From Pseudomonas sp. HN11 (GTDB lineage Bacteria; Pseudomonadota; Gammaproteobacteria; Pseudomonadales; Pseudomonadaceae): a stretch of 64,000 nt of DNA. Within the stretch, counting starts at the first letter, position 1. Each line of letters starts with the position of its first letter. Positions 36,032 through 44,248 of this stretch are shown in pieces. The notes under the pieces are model-generated. The model searched no databases. It was not told the origin of the DNA and saw only the letters and a list, made by a program, of their open reading frames with translations. The stretch spans positions 1,437,001-1,501,000 of the forward strand of contig NZ_CP089985.1 of assembly GCF_021390155.1 (NCBI RefSeq), in the 5' to 3' direction. Made by a program: the position numbers and the translations under genes.

Positions 36032-37087
36032 TCACAGCGCCAGCGTCGGGTAGTCGATGTAGCCGACCGGGCCTTTGCTATAGAACGTATCCGGGCGTGC
36101 TTCATTCAGCGGCGCGCCAGCTTTCAAGCGAGCTGGCAGGTCCGGGTTGGCAATGAACGGCACGCCCCAGGCCACGGCATCCGCTTTACCTTCGGCCAGC
36201 CAGGCGTTGGCGCTGTCCTTGGTGAAACGTTCGTTGGCGATGTAGGTGCCGCCGAAGGCTTTCTTCAGTTGTGGGCCGAGGCTGTCGCCGGCTTCTTTCT
36301 CACGAGAGCAGATGAACGCGATGCCACGCTTGCCTAGTTCGCTGGCGACGTAGGTGAAGGTTTCTGCCAGGTTGTCATCGCCCATGTCATGAGAGTCGGC
36401 GCGCGGTGCCAGGTGCACACCCACACGGCCGGCGCCCCAGACTTCGATGGCCGCGTCGGTCACTTCCAGCAGCAGGCGTGCACGGTTTTCCAGAGAGCCG
36501 CCGTACTGATCAGTGCGCTTATTGGTGCTGCTCTGCAGGAATTGGTCGAGCAGGTAGCCGTTGGCACCGTGGATTTCAACGCCGTCGAAACCGGCGGCCT
36601 TGGCGTTCTCGGCACCGGTGCGGTAGGCGTCGACGATGTCGGCGATTTCAGCGGTTTCCAGGGCGCGGGGTGTCGGGTAGTCGGCCAATGGGCGCACCAG
36701 GCTGACGTGGCCTTTGGGCTGGATCGCACTTGGCGCTACCGGGGTTTCGCCGTTCAGGTAAGACTCATGGGAAATACGGCCGACGTGCCACAGTTGCAGG
36801 AAGATCTTGCCACCCGCGCCATGCACCGCTTTGGTGACGTTGGCCCAGCCGCGCACCTGGTCGTTGGACCAGATGCCTGGGGTGTCCGGGTAACCCACGC
36901 CCAGCGGTGTCACGGAGGTGGCTTCGCTGAGGATCAGGCCGGCGGAGGCGCGTTGCACGTAGTACTCGGCCATCAGCGCGTTGGGCACGCGGCCGGCGTC
37001 GGCACGGCAGCGGGTCAACGGCGCCATGATGATGCGGTTCGCCAGTTCCAGGTCGCCCAGTTTGATTGGATCGAAAATAGTCGTCAT
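36032..37087 (-). CDS. xenB: Old yellow enzyme, xenobiotic reductase XenB
   Basis: A 351-residue FMN-dependent alkene/nitro reductase of the OYE family. N-terminal FDPIKLGDLELANRIIMAPL, the HGANGYLLDQFLQ and YGGSLENRARL motifs and the His of the active-site pair (within EIHGANG) are clear. It matches P. fluorescens XenB, which reduces nitroglycerin and TNT, rather than NemA. The ATG at 37087 is conserved; the frame extends upstream through the MFS region. It is the last gene of arsR-MFS-xenB, 29 bases after the MFS stop. Confidence 0.92.
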   Translation of the reverse strand: MTTIFDPIKLGDLELANRIIMAPLTRCRADAGRVPNALMAEYYVQRASAGLILSEATSVTPLGVGYPDTPGIWSNDQVRGWANVTKAVHGAGGKIFLQLWHVGRISHESYLNGETPVAPSAIQPKGHVSLVRPLADYPTPRALETAEIADIVDAYRTGAENAKAAGFDGVEIHGANGYLLDQFLQSSTNKRTDQYGGSLENRARLLLEVTDAAIEVWGAGRVGVHLAPRADSHDMGDDNLAETFTYVASELGKRGIAFICSREKEAGDSLGPQLKKAFGGTYIANERFTKDSANAWLAEGKADAVAWGVPFIANPDLPARLKAGAPLNEARPDTFYSKGPVGYIDYPTLAL

Positions 37088-37116
37088 GGGGAAAACACCT
37101 TTGTCTTTGAAATGGA

Positions 37117-38283
37117 TCAGTGGGTCGCAGGGGCCAGGTCGGCACTGCCGGTCTGACGGAAAGTAATCAGGGTCACCAACAGCGCGAGGATCGCCAGGGC
37201 CGCCGCGGCCAAGGGCACGCGGGTCAGGCCGAAACCGTGGGCAATCACACTGCCGCCCACCCAGGCGCCGAGGGCATTGCCGATATTGAAAGCGCCGATG
37301 TTCAAGGTGGACACCAGGTTCGGTGCAGCCTTGCCGAAGGTCACCACGTTGATCTGCAGCGCAGGCACTGCGGCAAACGACGCTGTGGCCCACAGGAACA
37401 GGGTGATTTCGGTCGGGATCACGGCGACGCTGGTCCAGGTCAGTGCCGTGGAGACCACCGCCATGCTGATGAACACGCCGATCAGGGTGGCTGCCAGGCG
37501 TTTGTCCGCCAGCTTGCCGCCGATGATGTTGCCGACGGTGAGGCCCAGGCCGATCAGCAGCAGGGTCCAGGTCACGCCTTTGGGCGACACGCCGGTGACA
37601 TCGCCCAGCAGCGGCGCGACGTAGGTGAAGAGAGTGAACATGGACGCGGCAAACAGCGCGGTCATGCTCAGCGACAGCCAGATGCCGGTTCCCTTGAGGG
37701 CGGCCAGTTCGGCGCGCATGTCGAGTTTCTCTTCATCGCGCTTGGCCGGCAGGAAGCGGATCAGGCCGATCAACGCCACCACACCAATCACCGTCACTGC
37801 CCAGAAGGTCGAGCGCCAGCCGGCTTCCTGGCCCAATGCGGTGCCCAGCGGTACGCCGAGCACGTTGGCCAGGGTCAGGCCGGTGAACATCAAGGCGACG
37901 GCCGAAGCGCGTTTGTTGGCGGGCACCAGGTTGGCCGCTACCACTGAACCAATCCCAAAGAAAGCGCCGTGGCACAGGGCAGTGACGACACGGGCAAACA
38001 TCAGCACGTTGTAATCACTGGCCAGGGCGCAGAGCAGGTTGCCGATAATGAAGATACCCATCAACGCTACCAGCGCCGCCTTGCGTGGCAGCTTGGCGGT
38101 GGCCAGTGCCATGAAAGGCGCGCCGATGGCCACGCCCAGCGCGTAGCCGGTTACCAGCCAGCCGGCGCCGGGAATCGACACGCCCAGGTCCGCCGCCACA
38201 TCGGGCAGCAAACCCATGATGACGAACTCGGTGGTGCCGATGGCGAAGGCGCTGAGGGCCAATATGAGTAGCGAGAGGGGCAT
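37117..38283 (-). CDS. MFS transporter (DHA1, AraJ/PbuE-like)
   Basis: A 388-residue inner-membrane carrier with about 12 helices. FAIGTTEFVIMGLLPDVAADLG in helix 1 is the hallmark of the AraJ/YdhP drug:H+ antiporter branch; TGYALGVAIGAPFMALAT follows in helix 2. Substrate unknown; with XenB as partner it may export reactive compounds. AAGGAAA precedes the ATG. It is 13 bases downstream of the ArsR gene and likely controlled by it. Confidence 0.87.
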   Translation of the reverse strand: MPLSLLILALSAFAIGTTEFVIMGLLPDVAADLGVSIPGAGWLVTGYALGVAIGAPFMALATAKLPRKAALVALMGIFIIGNLLCALASDYNVLMFARVVTALCHGAFFGIGSVVAANLVPANKRASAVALMFTGLTLANVLGVPLGTALGQEAGWRSTFWAVTVIGVVALIGLIRFLPAKRDEEKLDMRAELAALKGTGIWLSLSMTALFAASMFTLFTYVAPLLGDVTGVSPKGVTWTLLLIGLGLTVGNIIGGKLADKRLAATLIGVFISMAVVSTALTWTSVAVIPTEITLFLWATASFAAVPALQINVVTFGKAAPNLVSTLNIGAFNIGNALGAWVGGSVIAHGFGLTRVPLAAAALAILALLVTLITFRQTGSADLAPATH

Positions 38284-38296
38284 TAGGGTTTCCTTG

Positions 38297-38623
38297 TTAC
38301 AGTGCTGCGTTGTCGTCAGCACTGAGTTCAGTAGTGAGCGCCGCGAGAAAGGCCTGGATGGTGTCCTCGTTGCGTCTGAAAAAGTGCCACTGGCCGGCTT
38401 TCTGGCTGCTGATCAACCCGGCGCGTTGCAGGGTGGCCAGATGCGCCGACACGGTCGACTGGGACAAGCCGCAGCGCTGGTCGATCTGCCCGGCGCAGAT
38501 GCCGTACTGGTGGTTATGCAATTGTTCGGGGAATTGCACTTTCGGGTCTTTCAGCCAGGTGAGGATGTCTCGTCGTACTGGATGCGCCAGGGCTTTTATT
38601 ATTTCGTCGAGGTCGATGGACAT
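38297..38623 (-). CDS. ArsR-family transcriptional regulator
   Basis: A 108-residue winged-HTH regulator. LDEIIKALAHPVRRDILTWL is the standard ArsR N-terminus; the recognition helix is LSQSTVSAHLATLQRAGLI. Cysteines lie in GICAGQIDQRCGLS, but the metal box ELCVCDL of metal sensors is missing, so it probably senses something other than metal, perhaps an electrophile or redox signal. It leads the arsR-MFS-xenB operon and faces acpH, with a TATATCG-rich operator region between. Confidence 0.86.
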   Translation of the reverse strand: MSIDLDEIIKALAHPVRRDILTWLKDPKVQFPEQLHNHQYGICAGQIDQRCGLSQSTVSAHLATLQRAGLISSQKAGQWHFFRRNEDTIQAFLAALTTELSADDNAAL

Positions 38624-38672
38624 GGCAGGGGCTCGGTGTCGTACAGCGTTATATCGCGATGAGGCGAACTTT

Positions 38673-38700
38673 ATATCGGTCTATCCCGATAGACCAATAT
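38673..38700. promoter_or_regulatory. ArsR operator candidate
   Basis: ATATCGGTCTATC-CC-GATAGACCAATAT: GGTCTATC/GATAGACC arms match perfectly and ATAT ends extend the symmetry. Further TATATCG copies lie at 38649 and 38729. It lies in the promoter region between arsR and acpH. Confidence 0.6.
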
Positions 38701-38777
38701 GATTTTGCTCTGAGTCTAGGCTCATTCGGTATATCGGGTTATAACGATACGTTGAAGGCAGTGGTAGACTGCGCGCC

Positions 38778-39362
38778 ATGAATTATCTCGCACATCTGCA
38801 TCTGGGCGGCCAACTTCCTGCGCAACTGCTGGGCAGCCTTTATGGCGACTTCGTCAAAGGCCGCCTGCAGGGCCAGTTCAGTCCGCAAATCGAATCGGCG
38901 ATCCAGTTGCATCGCTCGATTGACCGTTTTACCGACAGCCATCCGTTGGTCGATACGGCTTTGTCGCGCTTCAGCCTTACTCGCCGGCGCTATGCCGGGA
39001 TCATCCTCGATGTGTTTTTCGATCATTGCCTGGCGCGGGACTGGACTTTGTATGCCGACCAGCCCCTGGAGCGTTTCACGTCACAGGTGTACCGCGTGCT
39101 GGCGGCAGAGCCGCAATTGCCGGGGCGGCTGGCGCAGATTGCGCCGTCTATGGCGGCGGATGATTGGTTGGGTTCGTACCGCGAGTTTGCAGTTATGGAG
39201 CAGGTGCTGCGCGGGATCTCGCGGCGGCTGACGCAGCCGGAGGCATTGAGATTTGCAATGCAGGAATTACGTGAGTTGTATGAGCCGTTGAGTGAAGACT
39301 TCCGGGTGTTCTACCCCGAACTGCAAGCCTTCGCCCTAAAACACCTGACTGCTGAGGTCTAA
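38778..39362 (+). CDS. acpH: ACP phosphodiesterase AcpH-like
   Basis: A 194-residue HD-like hydrolase that removes 4'-phosphopantetheine from acyl carrier protein. The N-terminus MNYLAHLHLGGQLPAQLLGS and the metal-binding-like DFVKG, HRSIDRFTDSHP and DVFFDHCLARDW segments are family features. Length equals E. coli AcpH (193). It is single-gene, divergent from arsR; a REP-type palindrome follows the stop. Confidence 0.9.
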   Translation: MNYLAHLHLGGQLPAQLLGSLYGDFVKGRLQGQFSPQIESAIQLHRSIDRFTDSHPLVDTALSRFSLTRRRYAGIILDVFFDHCLARDWTLYADQPLERFTSQVYRVLAAEPQLPGRLAQIAPSMAADDWLGSYREFAVMEQVLRGISRRLTQPEALRFAMQELRELYEPLSEDFRVFYPELQAFALKHLTAEV

Positions 39363-39430
39363 ATGTGGGAGCACCTGTCTTGATGGTTTTCTTCAAACCA
39401 TTTTTCCAGAGCCAGCAACGCTCCCACATG
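39363..39430. repeat. REP-like inverted repeat after acpH
   Basis: ATGTGGGAGC at the left pairs with GCTCCCACAT at the right; the centre has a second stem (ATGGTTTTC.../...AAACCAT). It lies between convergent acpH and the acyltransferase gene, where it may stop transcription. Confidence 0.65.
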
Positions 39431-39446
39431 TTTAACCGTACCCGCT

Positions 39447-40238
39447 TCAGGCTGCGAATGCAGGCCGAGCATCCACTTGCTCAGCCTCCGGCACCGGCCC
39501 AAACAACGCCTTCTGCACCGCTTGCTGCGCCTGATACGCCAGTGCCGCACGTTCCTGCCCGGCACAGGCAATCGGCTTGAGCACATGGATTTCCACATCG
39601 CCCTGGTCGTTGGCAAACAAACGCATCAGGTGCGAGAGCAAATCATCGTCGCCAATAAAAGGTGCCAGCGGGTCAACTTGGCCGTCACGCAGATAACGGA
39701 TCGCCACCGGTTGCAGTGATACGTCCGCATCGATCGCACTGGCCAGCAAGCGCCCGTGGAAGGTGCGCAGGCTGCGCCCGTCGGTCGTAGTGCCTTCCGG
39801 GAACATCAGCAAAGGATGCTGTTGCTCCAAGTGACGGGTCATCTGCTTGCGGATCAACTGACTGTCACCCGAACCCCTGCGTATAAACAGGCTGCCCGCT
39901 TTAGCCGCCAGCCAACCGGCCACCGGCCAGGTGCGCACCTCGGCCTTGGACAAAAATGACATCGGCGCCACGGCGCCGAGCAGCGGAATATCGGTCCACG
40001 ACACGTGATTACTCACCCACAGCATCGGCTGTGTCGGCAAGTCGCCGTGCACCGTCACGCGAAAGGGCAGGGCGTTAGTCAGGCGCGCCATGAAGAACCG
40101 CGACCAACGCTGGCGGCGCACCATCGAGTTGGCGATGCCCATGCGCTCGAAAACCCCAAACACACTGGCCATGCTCAAGCCCAGCGCCACCACCAGCAGT
40201 ACCCGGGCAACGCGCCCGTACACGCGCAGGCGGCTCAT
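39447..40238 (-). CDS. olsA: Lysophospholipid/lyso-ornithine lipid acyltransferase (OlsA-like)
   Basis: A 263-residue PlsC-family membrane acyltransferase. The HX4D catalytic box is NHVSWTD (His78-Asp83), and the FPEGTT box follows about 70 residues later. The N-terminal helix VARVLLVVALGLSMASVFGV anchors it. With the GNAT-like gene just upstream it would complete ornithine lipid synthesis: OlsB adds the 3-hydroxyacyl group and OlsA the second chain. The ATG overlaps the upstream stop by one base. Some PlsC enzymes prefer phospholipids, so specificity is inferred from context. Confidence 0.85.
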   Translation of the reverse strand: MSRLRVYGRVARVLLVVALGLSMASVFGVFERMGIANSMVRRQRWSRFFMARLTNALPFRVTVHGDLPTQPMLWVSNHVSWTDIPLLGAVAPMSFLSKAEVRTWPVAGWLAAKAGSLFIRRGSGDSQLIRKQMTRHLEQQHPLLMFPEGTTTDGRSLRTFHGRLLASAIDADVSLQPVAIRYLRDGQVDPLAPFIGDDDLLSHLMRLFANDQGDVEIHVLKPIACAGQERAALAYQAQQAVQKALFGPVPEAEQVDARPAFAA

Positions 40239-40993
40239 TACATGGCCGCCTTGAAGTGGCGGGCGTAACGCGGGCATAGCTCATCGCGCTTGAGCAGGAT
40301 GAATACGTCGGCGACCTGGAAATCTTCATCCCAGCACGGCTCGCCGCAGATTTTCGCACCCAGGCGCATGTAAGCCTTGAGCAACGGCGGCATTTCGGCG
40401 ATGACGTTGGATGGCAGGTCCAGCGCCGGCAATGGTTTTTTCGGTTCGGCGCGCAGGTGTTCGTTGCACAGGTAGCGCTCGCGCAGGCGCTGCATGATCG
40501 CGTGGGCCTGGATGCCGCCGTCGTGCATCGGGATGCTCGCGCAACCCATCAGGTAGCTGTAGCCGCCCTGGTTGAGCACTTCGGCCAATTCGCCCCACAA
40601 CACCGCGATGGTGCCGCCGTTGCGGTAGGCCGGGTCGACGCAGGTACGGCCGATCTCCAGGATCGGGCCTTGCAGGTGCAGCAGGCCATGCAGGCTGAAT
40701 TCTTCTTCACTGTAGAACCGGCCCAGGGTGCTGGCCGCCTGGTGGTCGAGCAAACGGGTGGTGGCCACCAGTCGACCGCTGTTCAAGTCCCGCACGCCGA
40801 TGTGGCTGCAGTGAACATCATAGTCATCCATGTCCAGGCCCAGTTCCGCGCCTTTCAGCTTGGCGTTGAACTCGCCGCTGAACACGTTGAACCGCAGGGC
40901 CTGGGCTTCCTGCAATGCCTGCGCGCCAACCAGGCGTTCGGCTTGCAGACGGCGTTCATTGCCGGTGTCGCTGATGCGGGCGATCTGAGTCAT
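40238..40993 (-). CDS. olsB: L-ornithine N(alpha)-acyltransferase (OlsB-like)
   Basis: A 251-residue GNAT-fold acyl-ACP-dependent transferase. [18 protein letters not shown] is the typical OlsB/autoinducer-synthase-like N-terminus; [19 protein letters not shown] is the central core. It begins ornithine lipid (phosphorus-free membrane lipid) synthesis by acylating ornithine with 3-hydroxyacyl chains. The ATG at 40993 is used; the frame reads back eight codons. One-base overlap with the olsA-like gene indicates coupling. No Pho box is evident upstream. Confidence 0.87.
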   Translation of the reverse strand: MTQIARISDTGNERRLQAERLVGAQALQEAQALRFNVFSGEFNAKLKGAELGLDMDDYDVHCSHIGVRDLNSGRLVATTRLLDHQAASTLGRFYSEEEFSLHGLLHLQGPILEIGRTCVDPAYRNGGTIAVLWGELAEVLNQGGYSYLMGCASIPMHDGGIQAHAIMQRLRERYLCNEHLRAEPKKPLPALDLPSNVIAEMPPLLKAYMRLGAKICGEPCWDEDFQVADVFILLKRDELCPRYARHFKAAM

Positions 40994-41201
40994 GGCGAAT
41001 CTCCGAGTGCCAGCCACGATTTCGGCCGGTCGACTTTGTTGTCCAAAGTCAGGCTATGTAGGCTCGGTGTCATCTCCATGAAGTTATGGTGACGCTTGGA
41101 TGACAGGCGCTTGAGACGCTTGAGCCACCTTTTGAGATAGAGGAACTACAGGATGGTATTTTTTCCTGCTGCTGGTTCGGTAGGAAGATTACATATCAAA
41201 G
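40994..41201. other. Intergenic region between olsB and orphan gene
   Basis: No gene is seen. It must hold the olsB promoter (minus strand). Direct repeats (GCGCTTGA, GACGCTTGA) lie near 41107-41122, and base composition shifts to AT-rich near 41150. Confidence 0.5.
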
Positions 41202-41229
41202 GGAACTGGATTATCGGCACCGCCACCTA
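41202..41229 (+). promoter_or_regulatory. Candidate HrpL (hrp-box) promoter
   Basis: GGAACT (41202-41207), a 15-base spacer and CCACCTA (41223-41229) fit the HrpL ECF-sigma consensus GGAACC-N15/16-CCACNNA with one change. It reads toward the orphan gene 79 bases downstream. HrpL promoters control type III secretion genes in Pseudomonas. A GCGCGCG hairpin (41241-41257) lies in the predicted leader. Confidence 0.5.
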
Positions 41230-41307
41230 GGTGACTGTGAGCGCGCGTAGCGCGCGCCTTATACCCTTAAGATATTTTTGAAAATGTCCGTTGTGGATTA
41301 AGAACGT

Positions 41308-42105
41308 ATGACGATTTCGCAGGTTTTGAATAACGGGCCAGCCTGGTGGCAGGTTGACAATCATGAAAAAAGTTCGAGTTCTGAGCCACCGCAGGTAGAA
41401 ATAATAACCAATCGTTACAGCGGCATCCGTAGACAGGACGGTCGGACTTACGGTGAACCGGTTAACCATAGGGTCATGGCTTCGGGCATGCACTTGTTTG
41501 TATACAAACCTGAACAGCATAGTCAGGGGAAAAAACCCGAGGATATCTTTGGCGGGTTCAGCCAATGGGACAATGATAATTGTGTCAGCGTGGCGGCAAT
41601 AAAGATGGCGATGATGCAGTTTGGAGAGCAGCCAACCGACGTGTTCAAAGAAGTGCGAGAGATAGCGCATGGCTTCCAGGTCACGCTAAGAAATAACCAA
41701 ACGATTTACCTTACCCAAGATGAGCTTGAAATGGCCGCGTTCGCGGCAAAGTTCAAAGGGGAGGACCCTCGGGCGATCACCTCGGCCAACTTCATATTCG
41801 CCGTTATGGCCGAGGTAGAACGGCAGAAGCGACCAGGCGTCAGTTACGGCGAAGCGTTGACAGTGATGAACCGTCCAGATGCCATTCCGTTGGCATTTGA
41901 GCGGCTTGGGTTATTGGACCAGATTGAAATGGTCGCACCCGAAGACTTGGCGGGTGGCCGATTGGGTGCTTTTCACGGCGACAATGGTAAGGACGGTACC
42001 CATACTTCTGTGTCGGTTGGCGGGAAAGAAGAGCGATGGGGCAATCGAGGAGGTGCATCACCCACGGGTGAGAATATTTATGCTTATGCATTCAAGAAAA
42101 CATAA
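41308..42105 (+). CDS. Orphan protein, possible type III effector with Cys/His pair
   Basis: A 265-residue soluble protein I cannot assign to a named family. It has exactly one cysteine, Cys92 (DNDNCVSVAAIKMAM), at the start of a likely helix, and a late His232 followed by an Asn (THTSVSVGGKEERWGN, Asn246). Cys-His-Asn in this order is the arrangement of papain-like enzymes. The N-terminal 40 residues are polar with a Ser run (EKSSSSEPP), as in secreted effectors. The gene is AT-richer than its surroundings and stands alone between olsB and a serine hydrolase; only a weak SD precedes the ATG. A candidate hrp box lies upstream. Enzymatic activity is inference; it could also be a toxin or transglutaminase-like protein. 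Confidence 0.7.
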   Translation: MTISQVLNNGPAWWQVDNHEKSSSSEPPQVEIITNRYSGIRRQDGRTYGEPVNHRVMASGMHLFVYKPEQHSQGKKPEDIFGGFSQWDNDNCVSVAAIKMAMMQFGEQPTDVFKEVREIAHGFQVTLRNNQTIYLTQDELEMAAFAAKFKGEDPRAITSANFIFAVMAEVERQKRPGVSYGEALTVMNRPDAIPLAFERLGLLDQIEMVAPEDLAGGRLGAFHGDNGKDGTHTSVSVGGKEERWGNRGGASPTGENIYAYAFKKT

Positions 42106-42198
42106 AGGAATTCAGGACTGCCATGGCAGGGACTGTCGCTAATCCGTCATCTTCCCTGGTTAGGCTTGCGGGCTTGAATGCCCCTTGAGTTTGCGTCT

Positions 42199-43272
42199 AT
42201 GGTCCGAGGCCTGTTATGCGTTGCTCTGCTGTTCGTCACCGTTACCGCCCGTGCTGAAACCTGGCCCGAAAAGGATTGGGTATTGGGCACGCCACTCGTT
42301 GGTTCCGCTGTCGATGCCCTGGATGTTTACGCCTTTGCGCCCCGCGACGACACTACCCGCAAAGGCATTCGCACCGACGCGTTGCTGGTCATTCGTGACG
42401 GTGAAATCATCTACGAACGCTACGCCGCGCCGACTACCGCCAGCACACCGCACCTGACTTGGTCGGTGAGCAAAAGCCTGATGGCCACCGTGCTCGGCGT
42501 GGCCTACGGCGAAAACCGTTTCAAGCTGAGCGACCCCGTTGCGCGTTTCTACCCGCCGATGAAACAGCACCCCAAGGTGACCATGGCCGATCTGCTGCAC
42601 TGGGCCTCGGGCCTGGACTGGCAGGAAGACTACGAGTACGCGCCGTTGAAGTCCTCGGTGGTGGCGATGCTCTATACCCGTGGGCGTGGCGATATGGCCG
42701 AGTTTGCCGCCGATACCGACGCCGCTGCTGCACCGGGCCAGGCTTTTCGTTATTCCAGTGGCGACAGCAACATCTTGTCTGCGGCCCTCAAAGGCATGCT
42801 CGGCCACAAGGCGTATATGAGCTATCCGTGGGATGTACTGTTCAAGCCGCTGGGCATTCGCAATGCGACCTGGGAAACCGATGCCGATGAAACCTTCGTC
42901 GCCTCGTCCTACGCTTACCTCACCGCCAGGGACTTGGCGCGTGTCGGGCTACTGATGGCACGGGACGGGCGTTGGGGCGAGCAACAGTTGCTGCCTAAAG
43001 AATGGGTGGCCTTCAACCGCCAGCCGTTCGACAAATACAAAAGCGGCCAGGATGAAGCTGTCCCTGGCGGCCAGTGGTGGCTCAACACGGGCGTGTCCAA
43101 GCCTTGGCCCGATGCCCCCGCCGACACCTTCGCCGCCCTCGGTCACTGGGGCCAGGCATTGTTTGTAATGCCTGACGAACACCTGGTGATCGTGCGCTAC
43201 GGCGATGATCGCGACGGCAGCTACCGCCACAACGAACTGCTCAAACGCGTGCTCGCGGCGGTGCAACCATGA
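42199..43272 (+). CDS. Periplasmic serine hydrolase (class C beta-lactamase family)
   Basis: A 357-residue penicillin-binding-protein/class C beta-lactamase-type hydrolase with signal peptide MVRGLLCVALLFVTVTARA. The catalytic SxxK is SVSK (in TWSVSKSLMATV); YSSGD occupies the YxN site and GHWGQ the KTG-like site. The reference substrates of such relatives include D-amino peptides and esters, so beta-lactam activity should not be assumed. The ATG at 42199 makes a clean signal peptide; 42178 adds seven residues. Its end overlaps the next gene by 4 bases. Confidence 0.82.
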   Translation: MVRGLLCVALLFVTVTARAETWPEKDWVLGTPLVGSAVDALDVYAFAPRDDTTRKGIRTDALLVIRDGEIIYERYAAPTTASTPHLTWSVSKSLMATVLGVAYGENRFKLSDPVARFYPPMKQHPKVTMADLLHWASGLDWQEDYEYAPLKSSVVAMLYTRGRGDMAEFAADTDAAAAPGQAFRYSSGDSNILSAALKGMLGHKAYMSYPWDVLFKPLGIRNATWETDADETFVASSYAYLTARDLARVGLLMARDGRWGEQQLLPKEWVAFNRQPFDKYKSGQDEAVPGGQWWLNTGVSKPWPDAPADTFAALGHWGQALFVMPDEHLVIVRYGDDRDGSYRHNELLKRVLAAVQP

Positions 43273-43583
43273 TCCGTCGCCGGCCGTTCACCAGTCTGTT
43301 TCTGCTGTTGTTGCTCGCCTTGCTGGGGTGGATCTGGCACGAACGCGTCAACCTGCAAGCCTTCCCCGACATCATCGCGGCGTACACCGCCAAGGAGTAC
43401 TGCTCGTGTCGGTATGTGGCGAACAACCCGGCCGAGTATTGCCGGGGCTATGTGAAGCAGTACGTGCCGACGAGTGCGTTCAGGGATAATCCGGAGCGTA
43501 GTGAGGTAACGGCGAGTGGGTTGGGGCGTACACACACGGCGCGGTGGTTGGGAGAGCGGCAGGGTTGCCGCCTCAATCCCTGA
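43269..43583 (+). CDS. Small Cys-rich single-pass membrane protein
   Basis: A 104-residue protein, overlapping the upstream gene by ATGA. One N-terminal membrane helix (FTSLFLLLLLALLGWIW) is followed by a periplasmic domain with five cysteines: KEYCSCRYV, AEYCRGY and RQGCRLNP. Pairing may hold the domain together. I do not recognise a function; similar proteins in pseudomonads are usually called hypothetical. The tight overlap suggests it works with the serine hydrolase. Confidence 0.7.
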   Translation: MIRRRPFTSLFLLLLLALLGWIWHERVNLQAFPDIIAAYTAKEYCSCRYVANNPAEYCRGYVKQYVPTSAFRDNPERSEVTASGLGRTHTARWLGERQGCRLNP

Positions 43584-43662
43584 CACACCACCAACCCATT
43601 CCATTGCGCCCGGCACACGGCACAGTTAAGGTTCGTGCAGGTTTTTTGCCTCATGAGTCTTT

Positions 43663-44247
43663 ATGTTCAATGTCAAACCACTGGCCTTCACCCTGTTGAC
43701 CTGCGCCGCTGCCGTGCCTGCCCATGCCGATTGGTATCTGGATAACGAGTCCTCGCGCCTGTCTTTCGTCACCACCAAGAACACCGAAATCGCCGAAGTG
43801 CAGCGCTTCCTGGTGCTGCACGGCAAGGTCGACAGCAAGGGCGCGGCGCAACTGGAGGTGGAGCTGGAGTCGGTCAACAGTGGCATTCCGCTGCGCGACG
43901 AGCGCATGCGCAACCAGTTGTTCGAGATCAAGACGTTCCCCGACGCGCTGATCAATGCGCAAATCAACCTGCAACCGATCAACGACCTTGCACCCGGCGC
44001 TCAATTGGAGTTGCGCCTGCCGTTAACCGTGACCCTGCACGGCAAGACCCAAACCTACAGTGCCGAGCTGTTGGCCACGCGCCTGGATGACCGACGTTTC
44101 CAGGTGGTGACCCTGGAACCAGTGGTGATGCATGCCGAGGATTTCGATCTGGCACCGGGTGTGGCGGCGTTGCGCAAGGCGGCCGGGCTCAAGTCGATCA
44201 GTCTGTCGGTGCCGGTGGGTGCGGTGCTGATTTTTACGGCGCGCTGA
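43663..44247 (+). CDS. YceI family periplasmic protein
   Basis: A 194-residue secreted lipocalin-like protein. The signal peptide ends AVPAHA; the mature part starts DWYLDNESSRLSFVTTKN and has alternating beta strands (VTLHGKTQTY, GIPLRDERMRNQLF) characteristic of YceI, which binds isoprenoid or fatty chains. It is 2 bases upstream of the phospholipase-D-type gene, so co-transcribed with it. Role in envelope stress or lipid handling is inferred. Confidence 0.86.
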   Translation: MFNVKPLAFTLLTCAAAVPAHADWYLDNESSRLSFVTTKNTEIAEVQRFLVLHGKVDSKGAAQLEVELESVNSGIPLRDERMRNQLFEIKTFPDALINAQINLQPINDLAPGAQLELRLPLTVTLHGKTQTYSAELLATRLDDRRFQVVTLEPVVMHAEDFDLAPGVAALRKAAGLKSISLSVPVGAVLIFTAR

Positions 44248-44248
44248 C

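Noticed and set aside
42199..43272. Calling the serine hydrolase an AmpC beta-lactamase
   Set aside because: It has SVSK but lacks the AmpC YxN and KTG boxes in standard form, and no ampR is adjacent.
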